A stretch of 64,000 nt of DNA, from assembly GCA_024229115.1 (NCBI GenBank), contig JAAEST010000097.1, positions 1-64,000 on the forward strand, read 5' to 3'. A program made the translations under genes and the position numbers. Positions 1-8,813 of this stretch are shown piece by piece. Origin of the DNA: Oligoflexia bacterium. Its GTDB lineage: Bacteria > Bdellovibrionota > Bacteriovoracia > Bacteriovoracales > Bacteriovoracaceae. Each line of letters opens with the position of its first letter. The stretch's first letter is position 1. A model generated the notes under the pieces. The model saw only the letters and a list, made by a program, of their open reading frames with translations, had not been told where the DNA came from and searched no databases.

Positions 1-137
1 TCTCTAGCTTCTCCACCTACTAGCTCTGCCATTGTCATTGAAATCGCTGCTGTAAGTGTTGTTTTACCGTGGTCTACGTGACCAATTGTACCTACGTTTA
101 CGTGAGGTTTACTTCTGTCAAATTTTTCCTTAGCCAT
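1..137 (-). CDS. tuf: Elongation factor Tu, N-terminal fragment (runs off window)
   Basis: The first 45 codons of EF-Tu, the GTPase that delivers aminoacyl-tRNA to the ribosome, are read on the minus strand from the ATG at 137. The translation contains [16 protein letters not shown] followed by the P-loop GHVDHGKTT, which is diagnostic for EF-Tu. The rest of the gene lies beyond base 1. Four tRNA genes sit directly upstream on the same strand, in the arrangement seen at tufB in many proteobacteria. The gene is probably co-transcribed with them. Confidence 0.97.
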   Translation of the reverse strand, partial: MAKEKFDRSKPHVNVGTIGHVDHGKTTLTAAISMTMAELVGGEAR

Positions 138-266
138 TACTCGAACTCCTTAAAGTGTAATAACCTATTACTAATATCGTTTTATACTGTACTTGAGTCA
201 GACAAGTATCATTCATTTCATTAAGTAGTGCAAGAGTTTTTCCCAAGGAAAAAACTTACATTCTAC

Positions 267-341
<75 letters not shown>

Positions 342-503
342 CTGGTTAGCTCAGCACTCGTAGTGCATTGAAACTTAGCGAATTAGTAAACTTTTTACGC
401 AATAAAGTAAAGAGAAAAAACACATCTAGTGCCCTTCGAGAAAACCAGAAACAAAAAAGGACTCTTTCGAGTCCTGATATGTAATACAAAAATTGTAAAA
501 AAA

Positions 504-579
504 TGGAGCGGGCAACAAGGTTCGAACTTGCGACATCCAGCTTGGAAGGCTGGCACTCTACCAACTGAGTTATACCCGC
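504..579 (-). tRNA. tRNA-Gly (anticodon TCC)
   Basis: The reverse complement begins GCGGGTATAACTCAG and has anticodon stem CCAGC/GCTGG around loop CTTCCAA, giving anticodon TCC. The T arm is followed by GCCCGCT and an encoded CCA. It is the third tRNA of the four-tRNA run leading into tuf. Confidence 0.96.
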
Positions 580-586
580 TTATAGG

Positions 587-672
587 TGGTGGCGAGAGAT
601 GGATTCGAACCATCGAAGGGAAAACCCGACAGATTTACAGTCTGTTGCCTTTGGCCACTCGGCAACCTCGCC
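587..672 (-). tRNA. tRNA-Tyr (anticodon GTA)
   Basis: The reverse complement starts GGCGAGGTTGCCGAGTGG and has a long variable arm of the class II type. The anticodon arm CAGACTGTAAATCTG gives GTA. The gene ends in an encoded CCA. Its length of 86 nt and the variable arm fit bacterial tRNA-Tyr. Confidence 0.96.
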
Positions 673-676
673 TTAA

Positions 677-752
677 TGGAGCTGGCAATAGGATTTGAAC
701 CTACGACCGCCGGTTTACAAAACCGGTGCTCTACCAACTGAGCTATGCCAGC
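677..752 (-). tRNA. tRNA-Thr (anticodon TGT)
   Basis: The reverse complement starts GCTGGCATAGCTCAG. The anticodon arm CCGGT/ACCGG encloses TTTGTAA, giving TGT. The T arm and encoded CCA are intact. It is the first tRNA of the cluster Thr(TGT)-Tyr-Gly-Thr(GGT)-tuf and starts 58 nt downstream of the methyltransferase stop codon. Confidence 0.96.
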
Positions 753-809
753 ACGTACTCCATTGAGAAAGAATTTTTAATCTATTAAGAACTTAAAATC
801 AAGTAAAAT

Positions 810-1562
810 TTAAAGTTCTATACCAAAAATTTTTTCCATGGCGACTGCGGCAGCTACAGAAACGTTTAAAGACTTTATCGAACCTTGTGAGGTTAACGAT
901 ATGCAAGTTTTAACCGATCTTAAGACTGCATGGGACAAACCACTCTCTTCTGCTCCTAATACTAAACAACTTTTTATCGGTTTGTCTTGTAATTTTTTTT
1001 CTTTCGCATGCTCAGAAAAACCAATAGTTTCAAAATCATTATTATTTAGGGCAGTTACCGCTTTACTCATACTAGGAACATTGTACAAAGGAATTGATTC
1101 ATGGCCACCAGAAGCTATTCTAAAATACGACGGTGGAAATCCCTTAAAGTTCTTTCTTGAAAAAATTATACCTTGAAATCCGTAGAAGCTCGCAGTCCTT
1201 ACAATCGCGGCCATATTATGAACATCAGTAACTTGATCAAGGGCTAGTAATTTATTTGTACTTGGTGCTTTTAAGAAGTTTTGTAACTCACTCATAGCTC
1301 CCATAGGAATGGAATCACATAGGAGGTAAGCACCAGAAGGAACTCTAAAAAATTTAAAGTCCCTTGTTGCATATTCTTTCTTAGCTTCTTCTTGAAGTTT
1401 ATGAGGGCTATACATTTGGTAATCAACTTTTAAATTACCACCGAACTCTTTACGTAAATCACTAAGAGCTTCGTCTGTTACAAAGAGCTCGAAACCTGTT
1501 CTCAGAGGGTTTTTCAAAGCCTCTGCAATTGAATGTATTCCGACAATTAAATCTTTACTCAT
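810..1562 (-). CDS. TrmH/SpoU-family RNA 2'-O-methyltransferase (RlmB-like)
   Basis: This 250-residue protein is a SPOUT-class methyltransferase that would transfer a methyl group from S-adenosylmethionine to a ribose 2'-OH of rRNA or tRNA. An N-terminal substrate-binding region is followed by the three SpoU motifs: DVHNMAAIVRTA near residue 115 (catalytic Asn and Arg), LGAEESGLS near 205, and SLNVSVAAAVAM near 230, which form the trefoil knot. Length and layout fit RlmB (23S rRNA), but TrmH-type tRNA activity cannot be excluded. Its ATG overlaps the proS stop by 4 nt (ATGA), so the two are probably translationally coupled. Confidence 0.88.
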   Translation of the reverse strand: MSKDLIVGIHSIAEALKNPLRTGFELFVTDEALSDLRKEFGGNLKVDYQMYSPHKLQEEAKKEYATRDFKFFRVPSGAYLLCDSIPMGAMSELQNFLKAPSTNKLLALDQVTDVHNMAAIVRTASFYGFQGIIFSRKNFKGFPPSYFRIASGGHESIPLYNVPSMSKAVTALNNNDFETIGFSEHAKEKKLQDKPIKSCLVLGAEESGLSHAVLRSVKTCISLTSQGSIKSLNVSVAAAVAMEKIFGIEL

Positions 1563-3277
1563 GCTAATAGCTCTTTTATTTTTTCTACAAGTCCATCTAT
1601 TTTAACTTTCTGCTTATCACCTGTCTTTCTATCGACAACTTCAAACTCTCCAGACTCTTTAAAATCTCTTTCACCCATAACAACTCTTACTGGTAAGCCA
1701 AGAAGATCTGCGTCTTTAAATTTAAAACCTGCACCTGCTTTGCGATCATCATAGATAACTTCAAAACCTGCATCAGTAAGTTTTTTATAAACATCGTCTG
1801 CTTGAGCTTTAAACTCTTCACTCTTTGCAATCGTTGCAAAATAAACTTGGTATGGGGCAATTTCTTTTGGCCAGATAATTCCCTTATCATCATGACATTG
1901 CTCAATTGCAGCTGCCACAACTCTTGTGATACCTAAACCATAACAACCCATTAATGGAGTTTGAGTTTTACCATCATTACCAAGAACAGTTACGCCCATA
2001 GCCTTTGTGTACTTATCTCCCAGTTGGAAAATATGTCCAACTTCTATACCTCTTTTAACAAGTACTGGCTTTGATCCCTCAATTGTTAAGTCACCTTCTT
2101 TGGCCAAACGAAGATCAACAAAAGTTGCTTCTTCAAACTCTTTAGCCACTTGATAACCTGTTAAGTGATAATCTTCTTTCTGGGCACCAACAGTGTAGTA
2201 AGCCTTTGGATCAATTGCTTCATCAAAAAGAATCATGATCTCTTTTTTAATATCAAGCGGTCCAATATAACCTTTCACAAGTCCGTATTCTAAAAGCTTA
2301 GAATCTGTTGCAGGTGTGATGTGATCAACACCAAGATGATTCTTAAGTTTCACTTCATTTAATTCATCATCACCAACAAGAAGAACTAAAACTTCAAATT
2401 CCTCTTCACCTTGAATCGCTGTGTAGACAAGACTTTTGATCGATTGAGATTGTGGTTTCCCTAGGAAATCACAAACATCTGCAATCGTAGACTTACCTTT
2501 AGTTTCTACTTCTTTAAGCTCCTGATCATTGAAATCAAAGTCTACATTTGCTCTCTTTGTTTGAGCTTTTTCACTATTGGCAGCGTATCCAGTTTCTGGA
2601 CAATAAATAATTTCATCTTCACCAGTATTCGCAATCACTTGAAACTCATGAGTTTTAGAATCACTTGAACCCATGTTTCCTGCGTCTGCTTCTACTGCCG
2701 AATATTCAAATCCAAGACGATCAAAAACATTACAGTAAGCTTTAAAAAGATCATCATAAACTTTATCAAGACAGGCCTTATCCATATGAAATGAATAAGC
2801 ATCTTTCATAGTAAATTCACGTCCTCTCATTAGACCAAAGCGCGGTCTAATCTCATCACGAAATTTAGTATTAATTTGATACAGAGTTACTGGTAATTGC
2901 TTATAGGACTTAATTGTCTTTCTAAAAATATCAGTAATAGCTTCTTCGTTAGTAGGAGAAATACAAAGATCACGATCTGCTTTGTCTTTAAACTTAAGCA
3001 TCTCTCCACCCATAACATCCCAACGACCTGACTCTTGCCAAAGATCCCCTGGTGTTACAACTGTCATAAGAAGCTCTAAACAACCGGCCTTATCCATTTC
3101 TTCACGAACAATTTGTTCTACCTTTCTAACTACTCTGTAACCAAGAGGAAGATAGTTATAAATTCCGGCAGCTGACTTATGAATAAGCCCTGCTCTAAGC
3201 ATGAGTTGATGTGATGGAATCTCTGCTTCCGCTGGAGTTTCCTTATATGTTTGCCAAAATCCTTGAGATAATCTCAT
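1559..3277 (-). CDS. proS: Prolyl-tRNA synthetase
   Basis: This class II synthetase charges tRNA-Pro with proline. The 572-residue protein is the long bacterial form, with an editing (INS) domain at roughly residues 220-390 between class II motifs 2 and 3. Visible signatures are the N-terminal SHQLMLRAGLIHKSAAGIYN segment, the motif 2 region around RFGLMRGREFTMKDAYSFH, and motif 3 MGCYGLGITRVVAA. The C-terminal anticodon-binding domain ends at the stop. It lies downstream of lpxC on the same strand and overlaps the methyltransferase gene by 4 nt. Confidence 0.97.
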   Translation of the reverse strand: MRLSQGFWQTYKETPAEAEIPSHQLMLRAGLIHKSAAGIYNYLPLGYRVVRKVEQIVREEMDKAGCLELLMTVVTPGDLWQESGRWDVMGGEMLKFKDKADRDLCISPTNEEAITDIFRKTIKSYKQLPVTLYQINTKFRDEIRPRFGLMRGREFTMKDAYSFHMDKACLDKVYDDLFKAYCNVFDRLGFEYSAVEADAGNMGSSDSKTHEFQVIANTGEDEIIYCPETGYAANSEKAQTKRANVDFDFNDQELKEVETKGKSTIADVCDFLGKPQSQSIKSLVYTAIQGEEEFEVLVLLVGDDELNEVKLKNHLGVDHITPATDSKLLEYGLVKGYIGPLDIKKEIMILFDEAIDPKAYYTVGAQKEDYHLTGYQVAKEFEEATFVDLRLAKEGDLTIEGSKPVLVKRGIEVGHIFQLGDKYTKAMGVTVLGNDGKTQTPLMGCYGLGITRVVAAAIEQCHDDKGIIWPKEIAPYQVYFATIAKSEEFKAQADDVYKKLTDAGFEVIYDDRKAGAGFKFKDADLLGLPVRVVMGERDFKESGEFEVVDRKTGDKQKVKIDGLVEKIKELLA

Positions 3278-3353
3278 ATCTAATCCTTACTAACTAAACT
3301 CTCCTCTAAAGAGAGAACTATTTAAAATCTGTACACTGAAAAAAATTTGTTGG

Positions 3354-3365
3354 CCACTAAAGTGG
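3354..3365 (-). terminator. Short hairpin just after the lpxC stop, weak terminator candidate
   Basis: Read on the minus strand, CCACT-TT-AGTGG lies directly behind the lpxC stop codon. About 8 nt later comes a run of seven T residues. The stem has only 5 bp and the T run is offset, so termination is uncertain and some readthrough into proS is likely. Confidence 0.3.
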
Positions 3366-3366
3366 A

Positions 3367-4287
3367 CTAATGAAATGAAGGTGCTAAAGCACCGGGTAGC
3401 TCGAAAGCCTCGATTGCTTCTTTTTGAAGAGAACTTGCTGAAACAATCTGATAAGCACTTGGAGTTTCAAGTAACTTTTTACAAAGAAGGTTGTGAAGGT
3501 TGTGACCAGACTTATAAGTTGTCACCTTACCCGCGATCTCATAACCAAGTAGTGAAATATCACCAATAGTATCTAAGATCTTATGTCTTACGAATTCATC
3601 TTTAAATCTTAGCCCGTCGTCATTAATAACTTTGAAGTCATCAAGAACGATCGCATTGTCGAGAGATCCACCCTTAATAAGGCCTTTTCTCTTAAGCATA
3701 TCCACATCGCGAAGCATACCAAATGTTCTGGCACGACTTACTTCGTTGATATAGTTCTCACAAGAGAATTCAAAAACTTTATTTTGTGTTTTGATCATTG
3801 GGTGAGCAAAAACAATAGTTGAATCAATCACAAGCTTTGATGATGGTTCAATCATCGCCCACTTATCACCAACTTCAACTTTTACTGGCTCGATAACAAC
3901 AAGAAACTTCTTACTCTTGTTAAGAGTCGTAATCCCTGTCTCTTTAACTAAGAATACAAATGATGCACCTGAACCATCCATTGTTGGAACTTCAGGACCG
4001 TCAATTTCTACGTAAACATTATCGATACCAAACGCGTAAAATACACTCAGTAAGTGCTCTACGGTATGAACTGCATTAAGACCACTACCGATAGTGGTGT
4101 TGTTCTCTGTGGCACCAACAGTTTCGCTATTGGCCTTAAGAACTGGATGGTCTTTTAAATCTACTCTATTGAACTGAATACCAAAGTCTGCTTCCGCTGG
4201 ATGCATTGTCATAGTTACTTTCTTACCGGAGTGAATTCCGATACCCGTAACTTCAACTTTCTTTGCTAGTGTCCTCTGATGCAACAT
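3367..4287 (-). CDS. lpxC: UDP-3-O-acyl-N-acetylglucosamine deacetylase
   Basis: This zinc deacetylase carries out the committed step of lipid A synthesis. Its 306 residues match the usual single-domain length. The family hallmark is clear: HTVEHLLSVFYAFGIDNVYV near residue 75 supplies the zinc-binding His. Then come GPEVPTMDGSG, HKILDTIGDISLLG near 235 (second zinc site), and KSGHNLHN with the catalytic His near 260. It shows that the cell makes lipopolysaccharide. It starts with MLHQRTLAKKV, typical for LpxC. Confidence 0.97.
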   Translation of the reverse strand: MLHQRTLAKKVEVTGIGIHSGKKVTMTMHPAEADFGIQFNRVDLKDHPVLKANSETVGATENNTTIGSGLNAVHTVEHLLSVFYAFGIDNVYVEIDGPEVPTMDGSGASFVFLVKETGITTLNKSKKFLVVIEPVKVEVGDKWAMIEPSSKLVIDSTIVFAHPMIKTQNKVFEFSCENYINEVSRARTFGMLRDVDMLKRKGLIKGGSLDNAIVLDDFKVINDDGLRFKDEFVRHKILDTIGDISLLGYEIAGKVTTYKSGHNLHNLLCKKLLETPSAYQIVSASSLQKEAIEAFELPGALAPSFH

Positions 4288-4599
4288 TTAAAATTCCAAA
4301 TATTTAATAATTTATCTATTTTTTATTCTTTTTGTTTATTTGGCAATACACAAAATTAGTATAACCTAATATAAAACCCACCAAATTTGTAGGAATTTAT
4401 TTCCCTTTCAATTTTTTAGATTGAGGGTATTTAACAAATTTAACGCTTAATGACTTCTAATATTTTAATAATTGTAAAATTTCCAGTTTTCAATGGGTTC
4501 TGGCATAATCTGTAACGACACTATTTATGGCCTTTTTAAAATTCGCCACAAAAGTGTGCCGAGCACCCTAGATAAACCGTTGAAATCATAGGATTTGAT
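4288..4599. promoter_or_regulatory. Divergent intergenic region lpxC / glycine-zipper lipoprotein
   Basis: This is 312 nt of very AT-rich DNA with no convincing ORF. It must hold the promoters for both flanking genes. On the plus strand TTTCCA-N18-CATAAT near 4480-4515 is a plausible sigma-70 pair. A CAAA-N15-CTAGATAA arrangement ending near 4576 resembles a weak sigma-28 element. Neither is strong enough to call firmly. Confidence 0.3.
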
Positions 4600-4986
4600 A
4601 TGAAATACTTTATCCCCTTAATTTTGCTACTTAGTGCCTGTTCTAGCTCTCCAGTTCTCTACCCTAATAAGAAATATCAAAAAGTCGGTAAAGAAGTAGC
4701 CATGGCTGATGTTAAAAAGTGCGAAGAAAAGGGCGATCAATTCCTTGAAAGCTCAAGAGCAAAGAAGATTTTAAAAGGTGCTGGGCAAGGAACAGTTTTT
4801 GGTTCAGCTGTTGGAGCAGTCACTGGATTACTAACTGGAGATTTCATTCAAGGCCTAGCAACTGGTGCTGCCATAGGTGCAACTTCAGGAGCGGTTGGTG
4901 AATCAATAACACCTGATCGACTGAAGCAAAGTTTTGTTACTCGTTGTTTAAATGATCAAGGTTACGAAGTTATCGGTTGGGATTAG
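4600..4986 (+). CDS. Glycine-zipper lipoprotein
   Basis: This 128-residue predicted lipoprotein has an N-terminal signal with lipobox LLSAC, the acylated Cys being residue 15. Residues about 60-103 form a Gly/Ala-rich double hairpin (GAGQGTVFGSAVGAV, then GLATGAAIGATSGAVG) of the glycine-zipper type, which usually inserts in or associates with the outer membrane. The exact role is unknown. Its stop is followed within 8 nt by the start of the thioesterase gene, so the two probably form an operon. Confidence 0.7.
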   Translation: MKYFIPLILLLSACSSSPVLYPNKKYQKVGKEVAMADVKKCEEKGDQFLESSRAKKILKGAGQGTVFGSAVGAVTGLLTGDFIQGLATGAAIGATSGAVGESITPDRLKQSFVTRCLNDQGYEVIGWD

Positions 4987-4994
4987 GAGTTTTT

Positions 4995-5432
4995 ATGAGT
5001 AAGACAATTTGGAATGGTGAACCGACAACAGATATTATTATGAAGATGAGTGGCAACACTGCGGTTACTCACCTTGGAATTGAAGTAACTGAAGTTGGTC
5101 CTGATTATCTTGTAGGAACAATGGCCGTTAACGAAAAAACAATTCAACCAGCAGGGATTCTTCATGGTGGAGTAAGTTGTGTTCTTGCGGAAACTCTCGG
5201 AAGTATTGCTTCTAATCTTTGTATTGATCGCGAAAATGAAGCAGCTGTTGGTCAATCGATTACCGCTAACCACATTCGTCCAGGGCTACCGGGAACAACT
5301 GTCACTGGTAAAGCTCAAATTGTTCATAAGGGAAAGAAGTCTCATATTTGGGAAATCAAATTAACAAATGAGCAAGGAAAGCTTGTTTGTCTTTCTAATT
5401 TAACAATGGCGATTATTCCGAAGCCTAATTAG
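4995..5432 (+). CDS. Hotdog-fold acyl-CoA thioesterase (YdiI/MenI/PaaI-like)
   Basis: The 145-residue protein has the single-domain hotdog thioesterase fold. The stretch PAGILHGGVSCVLAETLGS carries the HGG and catalytic Glu of the YdiI/EntH subfamily, and ITANHIRPG matches the next conserved block. These enzymes hydrolyse aromatic or aliphatic acyl-CoA, for example DHNA-CoA in menaquinone synthesis. The substrate here is not shown. The start at 4995 is chosen because GGAG lies 5-6 nt upstream; the in-frame ATG at 4977 lies inside the previous gene and lacks a ribosome site. Confidence 0.8.
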   Translation: MSKTIWNGEPTTDIIMKMSGNTAVTHLGIEVTEVGPDYLVGTMAVNEKTIQPAGILHGGVSCVLAETLGSIASNLCIDRENEAAVGQSITANHIRPGLPGTTVTGKAQIVHKGKKSHIWEIKLTNEQGKLVCLSNLTMAIIPKPN

Positions 5433-6429
5433 AATACTTCGCGATATGTTCTTTTGCTTTTTCAGAGATCTCACGTCCACGTGGAGTTCTAATAAGGAAA
5501 CCTTCTTTTAGAAGAAATGGCTCAAACACATCTTCGATAGTACTTCTATCTTCAGCAAGTGTTGCACAAAGGGCATCGATTCCAACTGGTCCACCACCGT
5601 AGTAATCAAGTATCACAGAGAGAATTTTTCTATCCATTCTATCAAGACCGTATTCATCAATCTCCATAAGACTTAGAGATTTTAAAACCTGCTCTTCATT
5701 AATCTTGTTGCCACCATCCACAAGGGCAAAGTCTCTCACTCTTCTTAAAATTCTATTGGCAATTCTAGGTGTTCCACGAGAACACTTTGCCATATGAGAA
5801 AGAGCATCTGATTCAACTTCAAGATTTAATTTTTGAGCATTATTACTAATGATTTTTGCTAATTCTTCAGGTTGATAAAAATCAAAATGAAGGTTGGCCA
5901 TAAACCTTGTACGAAGTGGGTTTGATAAAAGACCTGATCTTGTTGTGGCACCAATTAAAGTAAAAGGTGAAACTTCAATTTGCATAGTTCTTGCTGAAGG
6001 ACCTTGTCCTATAACAATATCTAGGCGGAAGTCTTCCATAGCAGAATAAAGAATTTCTTCTACCGAAATATGCATACGATGAATTTCATCGATAAAGAGA
6101 ACATCTCTTGGCTGAAGATTGGTAAGAATGGCAGCAAGGTCACCTTTCTTCTCGATGGCCGGTCCAGAAATTACATGAAGCTCTGAACCTAAGGCTTTTG
6201 CCACAAGCATCGCCAAAGAAGTTTTCCCCAGACCCGGAGGACCTGATAAAAGTGCATGATCCATGGCCTGCTGTCTGATATTTGAAGACTCAACCATAAC
6301 ATGAATATTTTCTACAACTTTTGATTGCCCAATATATTCTTCAAAACCTTCTGGTCTTAAACGACTCTCCTGAAATCTTTCCTCTTCACCTGTATCGTTT
6401 GAGAGAAATCTTTGAAAATTTTCAGTCAT
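5425..6429 (-). CDS. ruvB: Holliday junction branch-migration ATPase RuvB
   Basis: This AAA+ motor drives Holliday junction branch migration with RuvA. Its 334 residues match the family length. Motifs seen are Walker A GPPGLGKTS, Walker B LFIDEIHRM, sensor 1 IGATTRSG, and the C-terminal winged helix with GGGPVGIDALCATLAEDRSTIEDV split over its conserved block. It is the last gene of ruvC-ruvA-ruvB; its start abuts the ruvA stop. Its 3' end overlaps the convergent thioesterase gene by 8 nt. Confidence 0.98.
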   Translation of the reverse strand: MTENFQRFLSNDTGEEERFQESRLRPEGFEEYIGQSKVVENIHVMVESSNIRQQAMDHALLSGPPGLGKTSLAMLVAKALGSELHVISGPAIEKKGDLAAILTNLQPRDVLFIDEIHRMHISVEEILYSAMEDFRLDIVIGQGPSARTMQIEVSPFTLIGATTRSGLLSNPLRTRFMANLHFDFYQPEELAKIISNNAQKLNLEVESDALSHMAKCSRGTPRIANRILRRVRDFALVDGGNKINEEQVLKSLSLMEIDEYGLDRMDRKILSVILDYYGGGPVGIDALCATLAEDRSTIEDVFEPFLLKEGFLIRTPRGREISEKAKEHIAKYSN

Positions 6430-7064
6430 TACATTTCCTTTAATACAAGGTGAACAAGTTGTTCAGACTTAGAGATTTGAGTCTCTTGCATAATCTTAGT
6501 TGCAAGATTCATTACCTCATCCTCTTTAAAACCTAATTCTTTACAGGCCATAAGAGCGTCGTTAAAGATTTGATTATCATTACTCATTGGAGTGCTACTA
6601 AAATCAACCTGAGAAGTTCCAGGAGTCTTCGCTACAATCATCTCCATCTGATAATTTGGAGAATACATTTTAATCTTATCAATCTTACTTGAGAGATCTA
6701 AGAGTATTTGAGCTGCAGCCTTAGGTCCGATACCAGGAGCAGCTGTTAGAGCTTTCTTATTATCAAATTGAATTGCAGTTACAATCTGATCAACTCCTAA
6801 AGAGTTTAAAAGAACGAAGGCCGACTTTGGACCAACACCTTTTACCGAAATAAGAATTTCAAAAAGCTTCTTTTCTCTTAGGTTTTTAAAACCATAAAGT
6901 TCTTCACCAGCTTCTTTAATCACATGACTAATATATACAGAAGCTTCAGCACCTTCAGTTAAAATTTCACTTAGATAAACTTGGTAACCAATTCCCATAT
7001 GAGTTTGAATAATTGTTTCAACTCCATCTGAAAAAAGAACTTCACCTTTTAAATGTCCAATCAT
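6429..7064 (-). CDS. ruvA: Holliday junction DNA helicase subunit RuvA
   Basis: The 211-residue RuvA binds the four-way junction as a tetramer and loads RuvB. The N-terminal OB-fold is followed by paired helix-hairpin-helix motifs (SVKGVGPKSAFVLLNSLG and APGIGPKAAAQILLDL near residues 75-125). A flexible linker and a C-terminal RuvB-binding domain near 160-211 complete it. It sits between ruvC, 3 nt upstream, and ruvB, which it overlaps by 1 nt. Confidence 0.97.
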   Translation of the reverse strand: MIGHLKGEVLFSDGVETIIQTHMGIGYQVYLSEILTEGAEASVYISHVIKEAGEELYGFKNLREKKLFEILISVKGVGPKSAFVLLNSLGVDQIVTAIQFDNKKALTAAPGIGPKAAAQILLDLSSKIDKIKMYSPNYQMEMIVAKTPGTSQVDFSSTPMSNDNQIFNDALMACKELGFKEDEVMNLATKIMQETQISKSEQLVHLVLKEM

Positions 7065-7067
7065 AAT

Positions 7068-7616
7068 TTATCCTAAATGTTTAAACGCTTGCTTTAACGA
7101 AGAACCTTTCGACATCTTACCTGAAGATCCTTTTGCCTTTGGTGCTCCTCTATTAAGAGCATGACAAATCGCAATCGCTAAAGCATCACTTTCATCGTTT
7201 GATTTAAATACAAGCTTTTCTGCAAAGATCATTTGCAGAGCTTTTTCTACTGATTCCTTGTTGGCATGACCATGGCCTGTTACAGAACTCTTAATTAAGT
7301 TTGGAGAATACTCAAAAACTTTTCCTTTATGAGTCTCCATAAGAGCTGCAATCATCGCTCCTCTTGCTTGTGCTAGCTTTGCAAGCGAAGTCACACTCTT
7401 CACATAAATTAGTGATTCAATAGCAACTTCGGCAGGCTTGAAATGCTCAAGCACTTCTTCAATAGACTTGAAGATCATTCCTAATCGATCAATAAATTCA
7501 CTTTCTTTATCGTAACGAAGAACGCCACTAGCAAGATAAGATATTTTTCTTCCAGAAACTTCGATAAGCCCATAACCAGCTTTTCTTGAGCCTGGATCAA
7601 TTCCCAAGATAATCAT
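7068..7616 (-). CDS. ruvC: Holliday junction resolvase RuvC
   Basis: This RNase H-fold endonuclease resolves Holliday junctions. At 182 residues it is close to the family norm. The acidic active-site positions are visible: ILGIDPGSRKAGYG (Asp7), IESL near residue 67, and SNDESDALAIAICH near 140. A basic, Ser/Lys-rich tail (KAKGSSGKMSKGSSLKQ) extends past the conserved core. It is the first gene of the ruvCAB run. Confidence 0.97.
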   Translation of the reverse strand: MIILGIDPGSRKAGYGLIEVSGRKISYLASGVLRYDKESEFIDRLGMIFKSIEEVLEHFKPAEVAIESLIYVKSVTSLAKLAQARGAMIAALMETHKGKVFEYSPNLIKSSVTGHGHANKESVEKALQMIFAEKLVFKSNDESDALAIAICHALNRGAPKAKGSSGKMSKGSSLKQAFKHLG

Positions 7617-7663
7617 TAATTAATTGTAACTTTTCTTTTTGCTAGTCGTCTATTGATGCAGAG

Positions 7664-7837
7664 CTAAGATTGGGCTTTTCCTTTAACAAAATTACCCAAA
7701 TAGAAAACGAGAGAGCCACCGACTAACTGAATCAACTCTAACTGTCCGTAATCTCCTTTTGACATCCCTGAAAAGAGACATAGTCCGACAGAAGAAAATC
7801 CGATGAGCTGCAATCCAAAGCCAATGTAAAATAACAC
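7664..7837 (-). CDS. Small membrane protein, 57 residues, GTG start
   Basis: A short reading frame upstream of ruvC on the same strand begins at GTG 7837 with GGGAG about 7 nt upstream and ends at TAG 7664. It encodes VLFYIGFGLQLIGFSSVGLC then LFSGMSKGDYGQLELIQ and LVGGSLVFYLGNFVKGKAQS. This gives two hydrophobic segments (residues 2-23 and 36-51) separated by a short polar loop, with a basic tail. The good ribosome site, the hairpin-like membrane pattern and the lack of any other gene in this gap support it as real. Function is unknown. Confidence 0.65.
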   Translation of the reverse strand: MLFYIGFGLQLIGFSSVGLCLFSGMSKGDYGQLELIQLVGGSLVFYLGNFVKGKAQS

Positions 7838-7943
7838 GCGTCACTCCCATTCATTATTTTTTTTATTCCTACCACTCAAGAAAAGTCTTAGCAATTCCCA
7901 TCCATTTTTTATATACTTTGGCCAACTTCAACAGGACTTTTCC

Positions 7944-8813
7944 GTGACAAAGATTCTGGCTTCAAAAGAGCTAATTCAGCTCCAAAAATCTAAATTTAAA
8001 GAAGAATGTGCAAACTTGTCCCAAAAAGGGATTACTCCAACAATGAAAGTAATTCTGGTAGGAGAAAATCCAGCAAGTGTCATTTACACAAGGAATAAGA
8101 AAAAGTTTATTGAATCAATTGGTGGGGCCTGTGAAATTATCAAACTCCCTGCTGATATCAGTGAAAAGACTTTCCTCAGAGAAGTTGATCAGATAGCTAA
8201 TAACCCTGAAGTTCATGGTTGCTTTATTCAATTACCACTTCCTAAAGGCCTAAGTCACTTAGATCTTTCAAAGCTCATTCCTCCTGAAAAAGATGTGGAT
8301 GGATTTCACCCAGACAATCTAGACCTTTTATTAAGGGGAGATACTGGCGATCATTCACTCCTTCCTTGCACCCCTAAAGGGATTATAAAACTCTGTAATC
8401 ACTTTGGTATTGAGATTCAAGGAAAGAAAGTTTTGGTGATTGGTAGATCGATGATTGTGGGCAAACCGATGGCGCTTTTAGTCCTTAATCACAATGGAAC
8501 TCCAACAATTTCCCACTCTCGTTCAGAAGATATTGAATCCATTGCTAAAGAAGCAGACATTATTATTAGTGCTGTTGGACGAGCTAAGTTTCTAGATAAG
8601 TCTTGGATTGGAGATAAGAAGCCATGGATTATCGATGTTGGGATGAATCAAGACGAAAATAAGAATCTATGTGGTGATGTAGATACTGAAAGCATTAAAG
8701 ACTTAGTTAAAGGTTATACACCAGTCCCAGGGGGCGTTGGGCCAATGACAATCTGTAGTTTAGTTGAGAATTTAATCACTGCAACCAAAAGACAAACAAA
8801 GGAATTACAATGA
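7944..8813 (+). CDS. folD: Methylenetetrahydrofolate dehydrogenase / methenyl-THF cyclohydrolase
   Basis: This bifunctional enzyme interconverts methylene-, methenyl- and formyl-tetrahydrofolate with NADP. Its 289 residues fit FolD. SVIYTRNKKKF near residue 46 holds the catalytic Tyr/Lys, EKDVDGFHPDN and IGRSMIVGKPMALLV mark the substrate and nucleotide sites, and TPVPGGVGPMTICSLVENL is the C-terminal signature. The start is GTG with AGGA 7 nt upstream. It overlaps gcvT by 4 nt, linking folate interconversion to glycine cleavage. Confidence 0.97.
   Translation: MTKILASKELIQLQKSKFKEECANLSQKGITPTMKVILVGENPASVIYTRNKKKFIESIGGACEIIKLPADISEKTFLREVDQIANNPEVHGCFIQLPLPKGLSHLDLSKLIPPEKDVDGFHPDNLDLLLRGDTGDHSLLPCTPKGIIKLCNHFGIEIQGKKVLVIGRSMIVGKPMALLVLNHNGTPTISHSRSEDIESIAKEADIIISAVGRAKFLDKSWIGDKKPWIIDVGMNQDENKNLCGDVDTESIKDLVKGYTPVPGGVGPMTICSLVENLITATKRQTKELQ

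Noticed and set aside
234-258. Inverted repeat GAGTTTTTCC/GGAAAAAACTT between tRNA-Thr and tuf
   Set aside because: It has no downstream T run on the transcribed strand, so it is not a terminator; it could be a processing structure but there is no further support.
429-698. 89-residue plus-strand frame across the tRNA cluster
   Set aside because: It runs antisense through two tRNA genes and has no protein-like features.
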